DNA of 8,774 nucleotides from Candidatus Dormiibacter sp. (GCA_025450495.1 JANWHI010000006.1:1-8774); one strand, 5' to 3'. Numbered from the stretch's first letter, positions 1 to 6,504 are shown. A program made the numbers and translations. Notes: a model not told the origin generated them from the letters alone.

Positions 1-1
1 C

Positions 2-1069
2 CTCGGCGGAAGTCACGATGAGCGCGAACAGACACTCAACCAGATCCTGGTCGAGATGGACGGCTTCGACACAAACACCAATGTCATCGTCATCGCGGCC
101 ACGAACCGGCCCGATGTTCTCGACCCGGCGCTGCTGCGGCCGGGCCGATTCGACCGCCACGTCATGCTCGACCGAGCCGACATCCGCGGCCGTCGCGCCA
201 TCCTCGAGGTGCACGCGCGCAACAAGCCTCTCGATCCCTCGGTCGAGCTCGAGGTGCTCGCCAAGCAGACACCGGGGTTCTCGGGCGCGGACCTCGCCAA
301 CCTCATCAACGAGGGCGCCATCCTCGCGGCGCGGGCCAACCGCAAGGTGATCACCATGCCCGACCTCGAGGAGGCGATCGCCCGGGTCATCGCCGGCCCC
401 GAACGCAAGAGCCGGATGATCGGCGAGAACGAGAAGCGCACCATCGCCTTCCACGAGATGGGCCACGCCATGGTGGGGATGCTCCTCGAGCACACCGACC
501 CGGTCCACAAGATCTCGGTGGTCAGCCGCGGCATGGCGTTGGGTTGGACGCTGAGCCTGCCGACGGAGGACAAATACCTGGTCAGCAAGGCCGAGCTCGA
601 GGATCAGCTCGCCCAGATCCTCGGCGGCCGCTGCGCTGAGGAGCTCATCCTCGGCGAGAACAACATCACCACCGGAGCCTCCGACGACATCCGCAAGGCC
701 ACCCAGCTGGCCCGACGGATGGTCACCGAGTGGGGGATGAGCGACAAGCTCGGCCCGCTCACCTTCGGCACCAAGGAGGAGCTCGTCTTCCTCGGCCGCG
801 ACCTCGGCGAGCAGCGCAACTACTCAGAGGACATCGCCAGCGAGATCGACCAGGAGGTGCACCACCTCGTCGAGACCGCGTTCCAGAAGGCCAAGGAGGT
901 GCTCCGTCCCCGCGAGCACATCCTCCGCGCCCTGGCCACACGCCTCATCGAGGTCGAGACCATGGAGGCGACCGAGATGAAGAGGATCATCGCTGAGCTC
1001 GACGGCAGCGCTCCTCCGGCGCCGCCCGCCGTTGCCGAGCCCCCGAGCGAGGCGGCCGCCGGCGCCTGA
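2..1069 (+). CDS. ftsH: ATP-dependent zinc metalloprotease FtsH (C-terminal part, 5' end outside window)
   Basis: Membrane-anchored AAA+ protease that unfolds and degrades membrane and short-lived cytosolic proteins. The reading frame is open from base 2, and 355 residues remain. The fragment starts just after Walker B, in the [10 protein letters not shown] segment of the AAA domain. The second region of homology follows (NRPD, then RPGRFDR with the arginine fingers, about residues 35-51). The zinc site HEMGH is at residues 151-155 (bases 452-466), and the third zinc ligand is the second Asp of GASDD (about residue 229). The family more often has HEAGH, and the usual PRG after the HExxH helix is SRG here; both leave catalytic residues intact. 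The C-terminus is a Pro/Ala-rich tail of about 20 residues, likely disordered. The Walker A motif and transmembrane helices lie outside the window. The next gene starts 191 bp later, so ftsH is probably the end of its own transcript. Confidence 0.96.
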   Translation, partial: LGGSHDEREQTLNQILVEMDGFDTNTNVIVIAATNRPDVLDPALLRPGRFDRHVMLDRADIRGRRAILEVHARNKPLDPSVELEVLAKQTPGFSGADLANLINEGAILAARANRKVITMPDLEEAIARVIAGPERKSRMIGENEKRTIAFHEMGHAMVGMLLEHTDPVHKISVVSRGMALGWTLSLPTEDKYLVSKAELEDQLAQILGGRCAEELILGENNITTGASDDIRKATQLARRMVTEWGMSDKLGPLTFGTKEELVFLGRDLGEQRNYSEDIASEIDQEVHHLVETAFQKAKEVLRPREHILRALATRLIEVETMEATEMKRIIAELDGSAPPAPPAVAEPPSEAAAGA

Positions 1070-1107
1070 TCCCGCTCCCGGCGAGGCCTGGGGGTCGGCG
1101 AGAACGG

Positions 1108-1136
1108 TTGGTCTGGCGCCTACGACGCGGTACACT
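1108..1136 (+). promoter_or_regulatory. Candidate sigma70-type promoter for the DUF2520-pan-nad operon
   Basis: TTGGTC (1108-1113) and TACACT (1131-1136) are separated by 17 bp. They match the -35 consensus at 3 of 6 positions and the -10 consensus at 4 of 6. It lies in the only sizeable gap upstream of the operon, which is the main argument for it. Transcription would start near 1143, giving a leader of about 118 nt. Such weak matches occur by chance, so this is tentative. Confidence 0.35.
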
Positions 1137-1245
1137 TGGCAGTGACGGCGACGGTATCTGCCGGTCCGGCCCGTGGACGCTCTGGCGCCGCGAGGCCACC
1201 AAGACAGGCCACCGGCGACGCCCTGAGACCAGACGCTTGGATCAC

Positions 1246-1252
1246 GAGGTGA
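1246..1252 (+). promoter_or_regulatory. Ribosome binding site fixing the DUF2520 gene start
   Basis: GAGGTGA is an uninterrupted match to the Shine-Dalgarno consensus, 8 nt before GTG at 1261. It decides between that GTG and earlier in-frame starts, including a GTG at 1249 that lies inside the site itself. Confidence 0.7.
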
Positions 1253-1260
1253 CCGAGACG

Positions 1261-2187
1261 GTGGACCCATCGGAGGGGGGCGGCCAACCAGCGCTCGCGT
1301 TCGTCGGCGCCGGTCGCGCCGGCTCAGCTCTTGCGGAAGCCCTGTTGCGTGCCGGCCATCGCATCGTGGCCGTGCACAGCCGGACACCCACTCACGCCAC
1401 CAGGCTCGCACGCCGGAGCGGCGCGGCCGTGGTCGCGACCGCGGTGGAGGCAGCGAGTCGCGCCGACATCACCTTCCTCACCGTCCCTGACGTCGAGATC
1501 GCGCGGGTGGCGGCGGCTATCGCGGCCTCGGGCGCCAGCCTGCGCGGTCGCTCACTGGTGCACTGCAGCGCCACCCACGGCCCCGAGGTGCTGGCGGCGG
1601 CGAGCGCCACCGCCAGCACCATCGGCGCCTTCCATCCGCTGCAGGCTCTCGCCGGCGCGCGAAGCGCCCGCCTGCTCCGGGGCACGAGCTTCGCCATCGA
1701 GGCGCCGCAGCCGCTGCTCGGGCAGCTGCAGTCGCTGGTGGGCGATCTCGGCGGTCACCTTCTCGCCCTGCCTCCGGGCGGACGTGCTCTGTACCACGCG
1801 GCCGCGGTGCTGGCGGGCAACGCGCCGCTGGCGCTGCTCGCCCGGGCCACGAGCCTTCTCGAGGATGCGGGGGTGGCCAAGGCAGACGCGCACCGCGCCC
1901 TCGCGGCTCTGCTCGCGGGGGCAGCGAGCAATGCCTCAGCGGCCGGCGCCGCCTCGGCACTGACCGGCCCCGTGGTGCGCGGCGACGCCGCCACCGTTGC
2001 GCGTCACCTCGACGTGCTCAGCGCCGACCCGAGCACCCGCGAGCTGTACCGGCGGCTGGCGCTGGAGACGCTCGCGCTCGCCGGGCCCGAGGGGCGCGAC
2101 GCCGTCGCCGCTGCCCTCGCCGCCGCCGCCCCGCGCCGTCAGGGCCGGGCCGCCGCCAAGGTCGTCGCTCACCCGCGGGTGGCCTGA
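1261..2187 (+). CDS. Rossmann-fold/DUF2520 NAD(P)-dependent oxidoreductase, possible ketopantoate reductase
   Basis: Predicted cytosolic dehydrogenase of 308 residues with GTG start. The N-terminal Rossmann domain shows the dinucleotide loop GAGRAG (residues 16-21). Strand 2 ends in HSRT (39-42), whose Ser/Arg would favour NADP. LTVPD (73-77) and HCSATHG (101-107) follow. GAFHPLQ (122-128) is the hallmark leading into the all-helical DUF2520 domain that forms the rest. The length fits the family (about 280-300). It lies 5 bp before panB and is probably translationally coupled to it. As I recall, members of this family precede panC in mycobacteria (Rv3603c) and Streptomyces. No panE is visible, so reduction of ketopantoate to pantoate is a reasonable hypothesis for its job. 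Domain assignment is firm; the reaction is inferred from context. An upstream TTG (1108) would add 51 unlikely residues. Confidence 0.88.
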   Translation: MDPSEGGGQPALAFVGAGRAGSALAEALLRAGHRIVAVHSRTPTHATRLARRSGAAVVATAVEAASRADITFLTVPDVEIARVAAAIAASGASLRGRSLVHCSATHGPEVLAAASATASTIGAFHPLQALAGARSARLLRGTSFAIEAPQPLLGQLQSLVGDLGGHLLALPPGGRALYHAAAVLAGNAPLALLARATSLLEDAGVAKADAHRALAALLAGAASNASAAGAASALTGPVVRGDAATVARHLDVLSADPSTRELYRRLALETLALAGPEGRDAVAAALAAAAPRRQGRAAAKVVAHPRVA

Positions 2188-2192
2188 ACCCG

Positions 2193-2987
2193 GTGACGGT
2201 CACCATTCACGACCTCCGCGCCCACAAGGAGCGGGGAGAGCGGTTCATCATGGTCACCGCCTACGACGTGGCCATCGCCCGCCTCCTCGCCACGGCCGGC
2301 GTGCCCGTGCTGCTGGTCGGAGACAGCGTCGGCAACAACCACCTCGGCTACCCCACCACCCTCCCGGTGACGATGGACGAGATGCTCCACCACGCGCGCG
2401 CGGTGGTCCGCGGTGCACCCGGCCAGCTCCTGATCGGCGACATGCCGTTCGGCTCGTACCACGAATCGCACCAGCAGGCGGTCGGCAATGCCGTCAGCTT
2501 CATCAAGGCGGGGATGCACGCGGTCAAGCTCGAGGGCGGCGGCTGGGTGGTGGGGGTGGCCGCGCGCCTCGTCGAGTGCGGCATCCCCGTGATGGGCCAC
2601 CTCGGCCTCACTCCGCAGTTCGTCAACGCGTTCGGCGGGTTCAAGGTGCAGGGCCGCACCGCCGACGCACGGGAGCGAATCGTCGCCGACGCGCGTGCCC
2701 TGGAGGCCGCCGGGGCCTTCAGCCTGGTCCTCGAGGGGATTCCGCGCGCCCTCGCCGCCGAGGTGACCGCGGCAGTGTCCATCCCCACCATCGGCATCGG
2801 CGCCGGGCCCGACTGCGACGCCCAGGTGCTCGTCGTCTACGACCTGCTCGGGATCACCCAGGGGGCGATGCCGAAATTCGCCAGGGCGTACGCCGACATC
2901 GGAGACCGCATCGTCAGCGCGGTCCGCGATTTCGGCGCCGACGTCGCAGCCGGTGCCTTCCCCGACGATGGCCACAGCTACCACTGA
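2193..2987 (+). CDS. panB: 3-methyl-2-oxobutanoate hydroxymethyltransferase
   Basis: Transfers a hydroxymethyl group from 5,10-methylene-THF to alpha-ketoisovalerate, giving ketopantoate: the first committed step of pantothenate synthesis. It has 264 residues, the usual length, and is a cytosolic TIM barrel. Visible motifs are TAYD (22-25), LVGDS (41-45), GDMPFGSY (82-89) and AVKLEGG (110-116). Asp44, Asp83 and Glu114 fit the Mg2+ ligands (Asp45, Asp84 and Glu114 in E. coli), and Glu180 in LVLEG fits the catalytic acid. GHLGLTPQ (134-141) is also conserved. The GTG start is the first position that gives a full N-terminus. It lies 5 bp after the previous stop with only a weak G-rich stretch upstream, so coupling to upstream translation is likely. 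The gene overlaps panC. Confidence 0.97.
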   Translation: MTVTIHDLRAHKERGERFIMVTAYDVAIARLLATAGVPVLLVGDSVGNNHLGYPTTLPVTMDEMLHHARAVVRGAPGQLLIGDMPFGSYHESHQQAVGNAVSFIKAGMHAVKLEGGGWVVGVAARLVECGIPVMGHLGLTPQFVNAFGGFKVQGRTADARERIVADARALEAAGAFSLVLEGIPRALAAEVTAAVSIPTIGIGAGPDCDAQVLVVYDLLGITQGAMPKFARAYADIGDRIVSAVRDFGADVAAGAFPDDGHSYH

Positions 2988-3927
2988 TCGCCGCTCGCTC
3001 GGAGGCCCTCGGCGCCTGGCCACCCCCGATGAGCTGCGGCGATGGTCCGAGCGCTGCCGCGCCGCCGGCCTGAGCGTGGGCCTGGTGCCGACCATGGGAG
3101 CCCTGCACGCGGGCCACCGCAGCCTGCTGCAGCGGGCCCGGGTCGACTGCGACAGGGTGGTGGTCAGCATCTTCGTCAACCCCCGGCAGTTCGGCCCGGG
3201 CGAGGACATCGACCGCTACCCGCGTACGCCGGAGGCCGACCTCGCCATGCTCGTCGCGGAGGGCGTCGACGCTGTCTTCGTCCCCACGGTCGAGGCGATG
3301 TACGGCAGTGCCCCGGCCACCTCGGTCATCGTCGACACGTCGCTCACCGGAATCCTCGAGGGCGCCCACCGCCCCGGCCATTTCGACGGCGTGGCGCTGG
3401 TGGTTGCCAAGCTGCTCATCGCCTGCCGGCCGCATCGGGCCTACTTCGGCCAGAAGGACGCCCAGCAGTGCGTGGTGGTCCGCCGTCTCGCCGCGGACCT
3501 CGACACCGGGGTGAGCATCGTCATCGGGCCGGTGGTTCGCGACCGAGACGGCCTGGCGATGAGCAGCCGCAACGGATACCTCAGCCGCACGGAACGCAGT
3601 CGGGCCCTTGCCATCCCCGCCGGCCTCTCGGCGGCTGCCGCCGCGTTCGCGGCCGGCGAGCATCGGGCCGCGGTCCTCTGCGACCAGGTCCGCGCGCCCA
3701 TGGAAGCGGCCGGTTTCGCCATCGACTATGTCGCCGCTGTCGACGGGGAGAGTCTCGCCGCCGTCGACGTTGCGCGGCTCGGATGCCAAATTCTGGTCGC
3801 TGGTAGAATGGGCACCACTCGGTTGATCGACGTGATCCGACTGGGAATCGACGCAGCTCCTCTGGACGGCGTAGGTCCCCACTGTTCGGAGATCCCGGGG
3901 GTCACCGATATCCAGGGGAGAGAGTAG
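2968..3927 (+). CDS. panC: Pantothenate synthetase (pantoate-beta-alanine ligase)
   Basis: Condenses pantoate with beta-alanine using ATP, via pantoyl-adenylate. Class I tRNA-synthetase-like nucleotidyltransferase of 319 residues. The HIGH-like motif is HAGH (47-50) in PTMGALHAGH. SIFVNPRQFGPGED (67-80), FGQKD (159-163) and the KMSKS-like MSSRN (197-201) are all present. The core ends near TRLIDVIRL, and a further 27 residues lie beyond the usual C-terminus (see findings). I chose the ATG at 2968, which overlaps panB by 20 bp. A GTG at 2953 would add five residues; neither has a strong ribosome binding site. Its second substrate, beta-alanine, normally comes from PanD, which is not intact here. 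The stop codon directly abuts the ATG of the 19-codon ORF. Confidence 0.96.
   Translation: MATATTDRRSLGGPRRLATPDELRRWSERCRAAGLSVGLVPTMGALHAGHRSLLQRARVDCDRVVVSIFVNPRQFGPGEDIDRYPRTPEADLAMLVAEGVDAVFVPTVEAMYGSAPATSVIVDTSLTGILEGAHRPGHFDGVALVVAKLLIACRPHRAYFGQKDAQQCVVVRRLAADLDTGVSIVIGPVVRDRDGLAMSSRNGYLSRTERSRALAIPAGLSAAAAAFAAGEHRAAVLCDQVRAPMEAAGFAIDYVAAVDGESLAAVDVARLGCQILVAGRMGTTRLIDVIRLGIDAAPLDGVGPHCSEIPGVTDIQGRE
3801..3809 (+). promoter_or_regulatory. Possible internal extended -10 promoter upstream of nadB
   Basis: TGGTAGAAT inside the 3' end of panC fits an extended -10 element (TGn followed by TAGAAT, 5 of 6 with TATAAT). No good -35 stands 16-18 bp upstream. The surrounding 150 bases have noticeably more A/T at third codon positions than the rest of panC. 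A transcript from here would start near 3816 and could drive nadB-nadC separately. Low support. Confidence 0.25.
3915..3924 (+). promoter_or_regulatory. Ribosome binding site of the 19-codon ORF
   Basis: GGGGAGAGAG ends 3 nt before the ATG at 3928, with its GGGGAG core 7 nt away. It lies in the last codons of panC. Its GGGGA could pair with TCCCC at 3876-3880, which would mask the site; this pairing is only a possibility. Confidence 0.5.
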
Positions 3928-3987
3928 ATGCGACGCGTCGTGCTCCGATCCGAGAACCGTGTGCGTGGGGAGGTCATCGTCTCCTGA
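3928..3987 (+). CDS. 19-residue mini-ORF between panC and nadB (leader peptide or panD remnant)
   Basis: ATG immediately after the panC TAG, with a good Shine-Dalgarno site. It encodes MRRVVLRSENRVRGEVIVS and stops at TGA (3985-3987), which overlaps the CTG start of nadB as CTGA. The layout (abutting start, own ribosome site, 4-base overlap downstream) is that of a translated cistron coupling panC to nadB. By eye the first residues recall the PanD start (M-x-R-T-M-L-K-S-K). The RVV...ENRV stretch also recalls the tail of actinobacterial PanD. Both resemblances are weak, and the catalytic Gly-Ser cleavage site and body of PanD are absent. If translated, it cannot be an active aspartate decarboxylase. 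A chance ORF is possible. Confidence 0.45.
   Translation: MRRVVLRSENRVRGEVIVS
3967..3974 (+). promoter_or_regulatory. Ribosome binding site of nadB, deciding a CTG start
   Basis: GGGGAGGT is the strongest Shine-Dalgarno match near the nadB 5' end. It is followed by a 9-nt spacer and then CTG at 3984, an ideal distance. There is no ATG, GTG or TTG in the nadB frame between 3840 and 4053. Confidence 0.65.
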
Positions 3988-5576
3988 ACAGCCCGCTCGC
4001 CACGACGGAGGGGCCGTACGACTGCGTCATCGTCGGCGGCGGCATCGCCGGGTTGACGGCGGCGTTGACGGCGGCTCCGCGTGCCCGCGTGGCGGTGATC
4101 GCCAAGGGCTCGGTGGACGACGGCTCGACTCGCTGGGCGCAGGGTGGCATCGCCGCGGCGATGGCGGACGACGACAGCACCGAGCTTCATTTCGAGGACA
4201 CCGTCGCCGCCGGGCGCGGGTTGTGCGCCGAGGACGCGGTGCGCGTGCTGGTCAGCGACGGGCCGCAGCGCGTGCGCGACCTGGCCGCCTGGGGCGCGGG
4301 TTTCGACAGCGATCACCGCGGCCTGCTCGTCGGGCGCGAGGCCGCGCACACCCGCAACCGCATCGTGCACGCAGGCGGCGACGCCACCGGACGCGAGGTC
4401 GAGGCAGCGCTGGTGCGCCGGCTGCGCCAGTCGGGGGCGACGGTGATCGAGAACGTCCATGTGACCACGCTGCTCCTCGATGACGAGGGTCGCTGTGCCG
4501 GGGTCGAGCTGCGCAACAGCGACGGCACCGGCGCACCTCGTGTGCTCGGCGCGGGCGCGGTGATCCTCGCCAGCGGGGGCGCGGGGCAGCTCTGGCGCAA
4601 CACCACCAACCCGGCCGCGGCCACCGGCGACGGTGTGGCGCTGGCGTGGCATGCCGGCGCGGAGGTGGTGAGCATGGAGTTCATGCAGTTCCATCCCACC
4701 GCGCTCGCGCTCGACGGCGCGCCTCACTTCCTGATCAGCGAGGCGATGCGTGGTGAGGGCGCGCACGTGGTCGATGCCTCCGGTCAGCGCTTCCTGTTCG
4801 ACGCCGACCCGCGTGGTGAGCTCGCCGGTCGCGACGTGGTGTCGCGCGCCATCTGGGAGAGGCTGCTCCGTGACGGCGGGGATCACGTGTTCCTCGACTG
4901 CCGGCCGCTTGGCACCAGGGTGCGCGCCCGCTTCCCGACGATCACGGCAACCTGCAGCGCACACGGCATCGACATCACCACCGCGCCGATCCCGATCGCG
5001 CCGGCGGCGCACTACCTGATCGGCGGTGTGCGCACCGACGTCGACGGCGCCACCTCGCTGCCCGGGCTGTTCGCCTGTGGCGAGGTGGCCGGCACCGGGG
5101 TTCACGGCGCCAACCGGCTGGCCAGCAACAGCCTCCTCGAGGGTGCGGTCTTCGGCCATCGCGCCGCTGTCACCGCCCTTCACGACATCGCCGAGCGCCC
5201 CGTGGCGCCGCCGCGCCGGCGCGCCGCCGGCGAACCCACTGCCCGGGGCACGGCAGCTGACAGCGCGACCGTGACCACGCGCCTGCGCGATGCCATGTGG
5301 GAGGGGTGCGGGCTGGTCCGGGACGGCACCGGTCTTCGTCGAACCCTCGACACCGTTGAGGCGATCGTCGCCACAATCCCCGCCGACCGGTCGCTCGACG
5401 ACCTGCGCATCCACCAGTCATCCACGACCGCAGCCCTGGTGTGCCGTGCGGCGCTCCTCCGCGAGGAGAGCCGGGGTGCCCACATCCGCGCTGACTTCCC
5501 GTCAACTCGTGACAGCTGGCATGGCGTCCTGGTCATGCAGAAAGAAAGAGGACACCGATTTGACCGCAACCCTTGA
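3984..5576 (+). CDS. nadB: L-aspartate oxidase
   Basis: FAD enzyme oxidising L-aspartate to iminoaspartate, the first step of de novo NAD synthesis; the product goes to NadA. With the CTG start it has 530 residues, within the family range. The FAD loop GGGIAG is at 18-23. AQGGIA (52-57), HTRNR...HAGGDATG (122-136) and the TTNP...TGDG stretch (207-217) follow. EFMQFHPTAL (232-241) and SEAMRGEG (252-259) are present, as are Arg288 and His343, which fit E. coli Arg290 and His351. GEVAGTGVHGANRLASNSLL (366-385) closes the FAD domain, and a helical C-terminal domain ends the protein. The first conventional in-frame start, TTG 4053, lies after the FAD loop and would destroy it. The CTG at 3984 overlaps the mini-ORF stop. 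The 3' end overlaps nadC by 17 bp. Confidence 0.95.
   Translation: MNSPLATTEGPYDCVIVGGGIAGLTAALTAAPRARVAVIAKGSVDDGSTRWAQGGIAAAMADDDSTELHFEDTVAAGRGLCAEDAVRVLVSDGPQRVRDLAAWGAGFDSDHRGLLVGREAAHTRNRIVHAGGDATGREVEAALVRRLRQSGATVIENVHVTTLLLDDEGRCAGVELRNSDGTGAPRVLGAGAVILASGGAGQLWRNTTNPAAATGDGVALAWHAGAEVVSMEFMQFHPTALALDGAPHFLISEAMRGEGAHVVDASGQRFLFDADPRGELAGRDVVSRAIWERLLRDGGDHVFLDCRPLGTRVRARFPTITATCSAHGIDITTAPIPIAPAAHYLIGGVRTDVDGATSLPGLFACGEVAGTGVHGANRLASNSLLEGAVFGHRAAVTALHDIAERPVAPPRRRAAGEPTARGTAADSATVTTRLRDAMWEGCGLVRDGTGLRRTLDTVEAIVATIPADRSLDDLRIHQSSTTAALVCRAALLREESRGAHIRADFPSTRDSWHGVLVMQKERGHRFDRNP
5547..5552 (+). promoter_or_regulatory. Ribosome binding site of nadC
   Basis: AGAGGA inside the end of nadB, 7 nt before TTG at 5560. 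It supports a TTG start for nadC and excludes the long in-frame extension from upstream, which reads through nadB sequence in another frame. Confidence 0.7.
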
Positions 5577-6426
5577 CCCGATCACCGAGGCGCTGACGCC
5601 GGATACCCTCGACTCGCTCATCCGGGCGACGCTCGCCGAGGACATCGGGGCCGGCGACGTCACCACCGACGCCGTGATCCCGGCTGACATGACCTGTCGC
5701 GGCAAGATCGTGTGCAAGGAGAACGGGGTCGTCGCGGGGCTGCGCGTGGCGGCGCGCGTCTTCGCGGTCGTCGACGACCGCATCACCTTTGACGCCAAGA
5801 CAAGAGACGGCGAGAAGGTCCAGGAGGACCAGATCGTGGCGCGCATCGCCGGCCCGGCGCGGGGCATGCTCACCGCCGAGCGCGTCGCGCTCAACTTCCT
5901 GCAGCACCTCAGCGGCGTCGCCACCATGACCGCGCGCTACGTCAAGGCGGTCGAGGGCACCAAGACCAAGATCCTCGACACGCGCAAGACCACGCCTGGC
6001 CTGCGTGGCCTCGAGAAGTACGCCACCCGCATCGGTGGTGCCGTCAACCACCGCATGGGCCTGTACGACGCCGTCCTCATCAAGGACACGCACCTGGCGC
6101 TGGTCGGAGGCATCACGCCGTCCCTGCGCGCGGTGCGCAAGGCCTATCCCGACGGCGACATCAACGTCGAGGTCAGCAACATCCAGGAGTTGGAACAGGC
6201 GCTCGCGGACAAGGCTCCGCGCATCCTCCTCGACAACTTCGCACCCGGTCAGGTCCGCGAGGCGATGCAGATCATCCGCGGCCGCGCCGAGGTGGAGATC
6301 AGCGGCGGCGTCCAGGTCGGCAACGCGCGCGCCTACGCGCTGGCCGGCGCCGACTACATCTCGGTCGGTGCGCTCACCCATTCTGCGACCGCGCTCGACT
6401 TCTCGATGAAGGTCACCCGGTATTAG
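5560..6426 (+). CDS. nadC: Nicotinate-nucleotide pyrophosphorylase (carboxylating), quinolinate phosphoribosyltransferase
   Basis: Converts quinolinate and PRPP into nicotinate mononucleotide, CO2 and pyrophosphate, the third step of de novo NAD synthesis. It has 288 residues, a standard length. The N-terminal sandwich domain includes AEDIGAGDVTTD (26-37). ERVALNFLQHLSG (107-119) leads into the barrel with DTRKTTPGLRGLEKYA (140-155), GGAVNHRMGLYD (159-170) and LIKDTHL (173-179). Glu204, Asp225 in LLDN and the phosphate-binding EISGG (246-250) follow. The normally conserved KDNH is KDTH here (Thr177), a small deviation. The TTG start is supported by the ribosome binding site and lies inside nadB, so the two are likely co-translated. 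It ends the plus-strand operon; nadA is not in the window. Confidence 0.96.
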   Translation: MTATLDPITEALTPDTLDSLIRATLAEDIGAGDVTTDAVIPADMTCRGKIVCKENGVVAGLRVAARVFAVVDDRITFDAKTRDGEKVQEDQIVARIAGPARGMLTAERVALNFLQHLSGVATMTARYVKAVEGTKTKILDTRKTTPGLRGLEKYATRIGGAVNHRMGLYDAVLIKDTHLALVGGITPSLRAVRKAYPDGDINVEVSNIQELEQALADKAPRILLDNFAPGQVREAMQIIRGRAEVEISGGVQVGNARAYALAGADYISVGALTHSATALDFSMKVTRY

Positions 6427-6466
6427 TGGGGCGGGCCGTCGCTTCTGCCACGGGTTCCAACCGGGG

Positions 6467-6494
6467 GCGGGCAGATCCCGCGCGCAGCGCGCGC
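6467..6494. other. Two adjoining GC hairpins in the convergent gap
   Basis: The 78-bp space between nadC and the facing DUF2017 gene holds GCGGG-CAGAT-CCCGC (6467-6481), a perfect 5-bp stem. Directly after it is GCGCGC-AGC-GCGCGC (6480-6494), a perfect 6-bp stem with a 3-nt loop. They share two bases, so they compete. Neither is followed by a T-run on either strand, so an intrinsic terminator is not shown. The position between convergent operons makes a transcript-end structure plausible. In DNA this rich in GC such hairpins also arise by chance. Confidence 0.35.
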
Positions 6495-6504
6495 CGGCTC
6501 CGCC

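Larger units (their letters stand above)
1070..1260 (+). other. Intergenic region between ftsH and the DUF2520 gene
   Basis: 191 bp without a convincing gene. An open frame runs through it from base 1108 into the next gene, but its translation (Arg/Trp-rich, unlike any Rossmann N-terminus) looks non-coding. A weak inverted repeat, GATCCC (1068-1073) with GGGGTC (1091-1096), lies at the ftsH stop and has no T-run, so a terminator is not well supported. The region also carries the promoter candidate and ribosome binding site listed separately. Confidence 0.6.

Noticed and set aside
1108..1260. N-terminal extension of the DUF2520 protein from TTG 1108
   Set aside because: The extra residues are unlike family N-termini and overlap the promoter candidate; a full Shine-Dalgarno site points to GTG 1261.
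1997..3073. Plus-strand open frame of 358 codons across the DUF2520 gene, panB and panC
   Set aside because: Runs in another frame over three well-supported genes and yields an Arg/Pro-rich translation without domains.
2169..3209. Minus-strand open frame of 346 codons opposite panB and panC
   Set aside because: Antisense shadow of conserved genes; no family resemblance.
4053..4076. TTG 4053 as nadB start, and the 12-base tandem repeat (TTGACGGCGGCG, then TTGACGGCGGCT)
   Set aside because: The TTG is downstream of the FAD-binding loop. The repeat simply encodes LTAALTAA in the first helix, and two copies are not notable.
3726..5414. Long open frame on the minus strand (562 codons) opposite nadB
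   Set aside because: It lies antisense to panC end and nadB, whose conserved motifs are unmistakable. The translation is low-complexity Arg/Ala/Gly-rich with no recognisable motif, as expected in GC-rich DNA.
5290..5559. Upstream extension of the nadC frame inside nadB
   Set aside because: It translates nadB sequence out of frame; nadC homology begins after TTG 5560, which has its own ribosome binding site.
6427..6504. Intrinsic terminator between nadC and the facing gene
   Set aside because: Stems are present but no T-run follows on either strand, so it is recorded only as hairpins.
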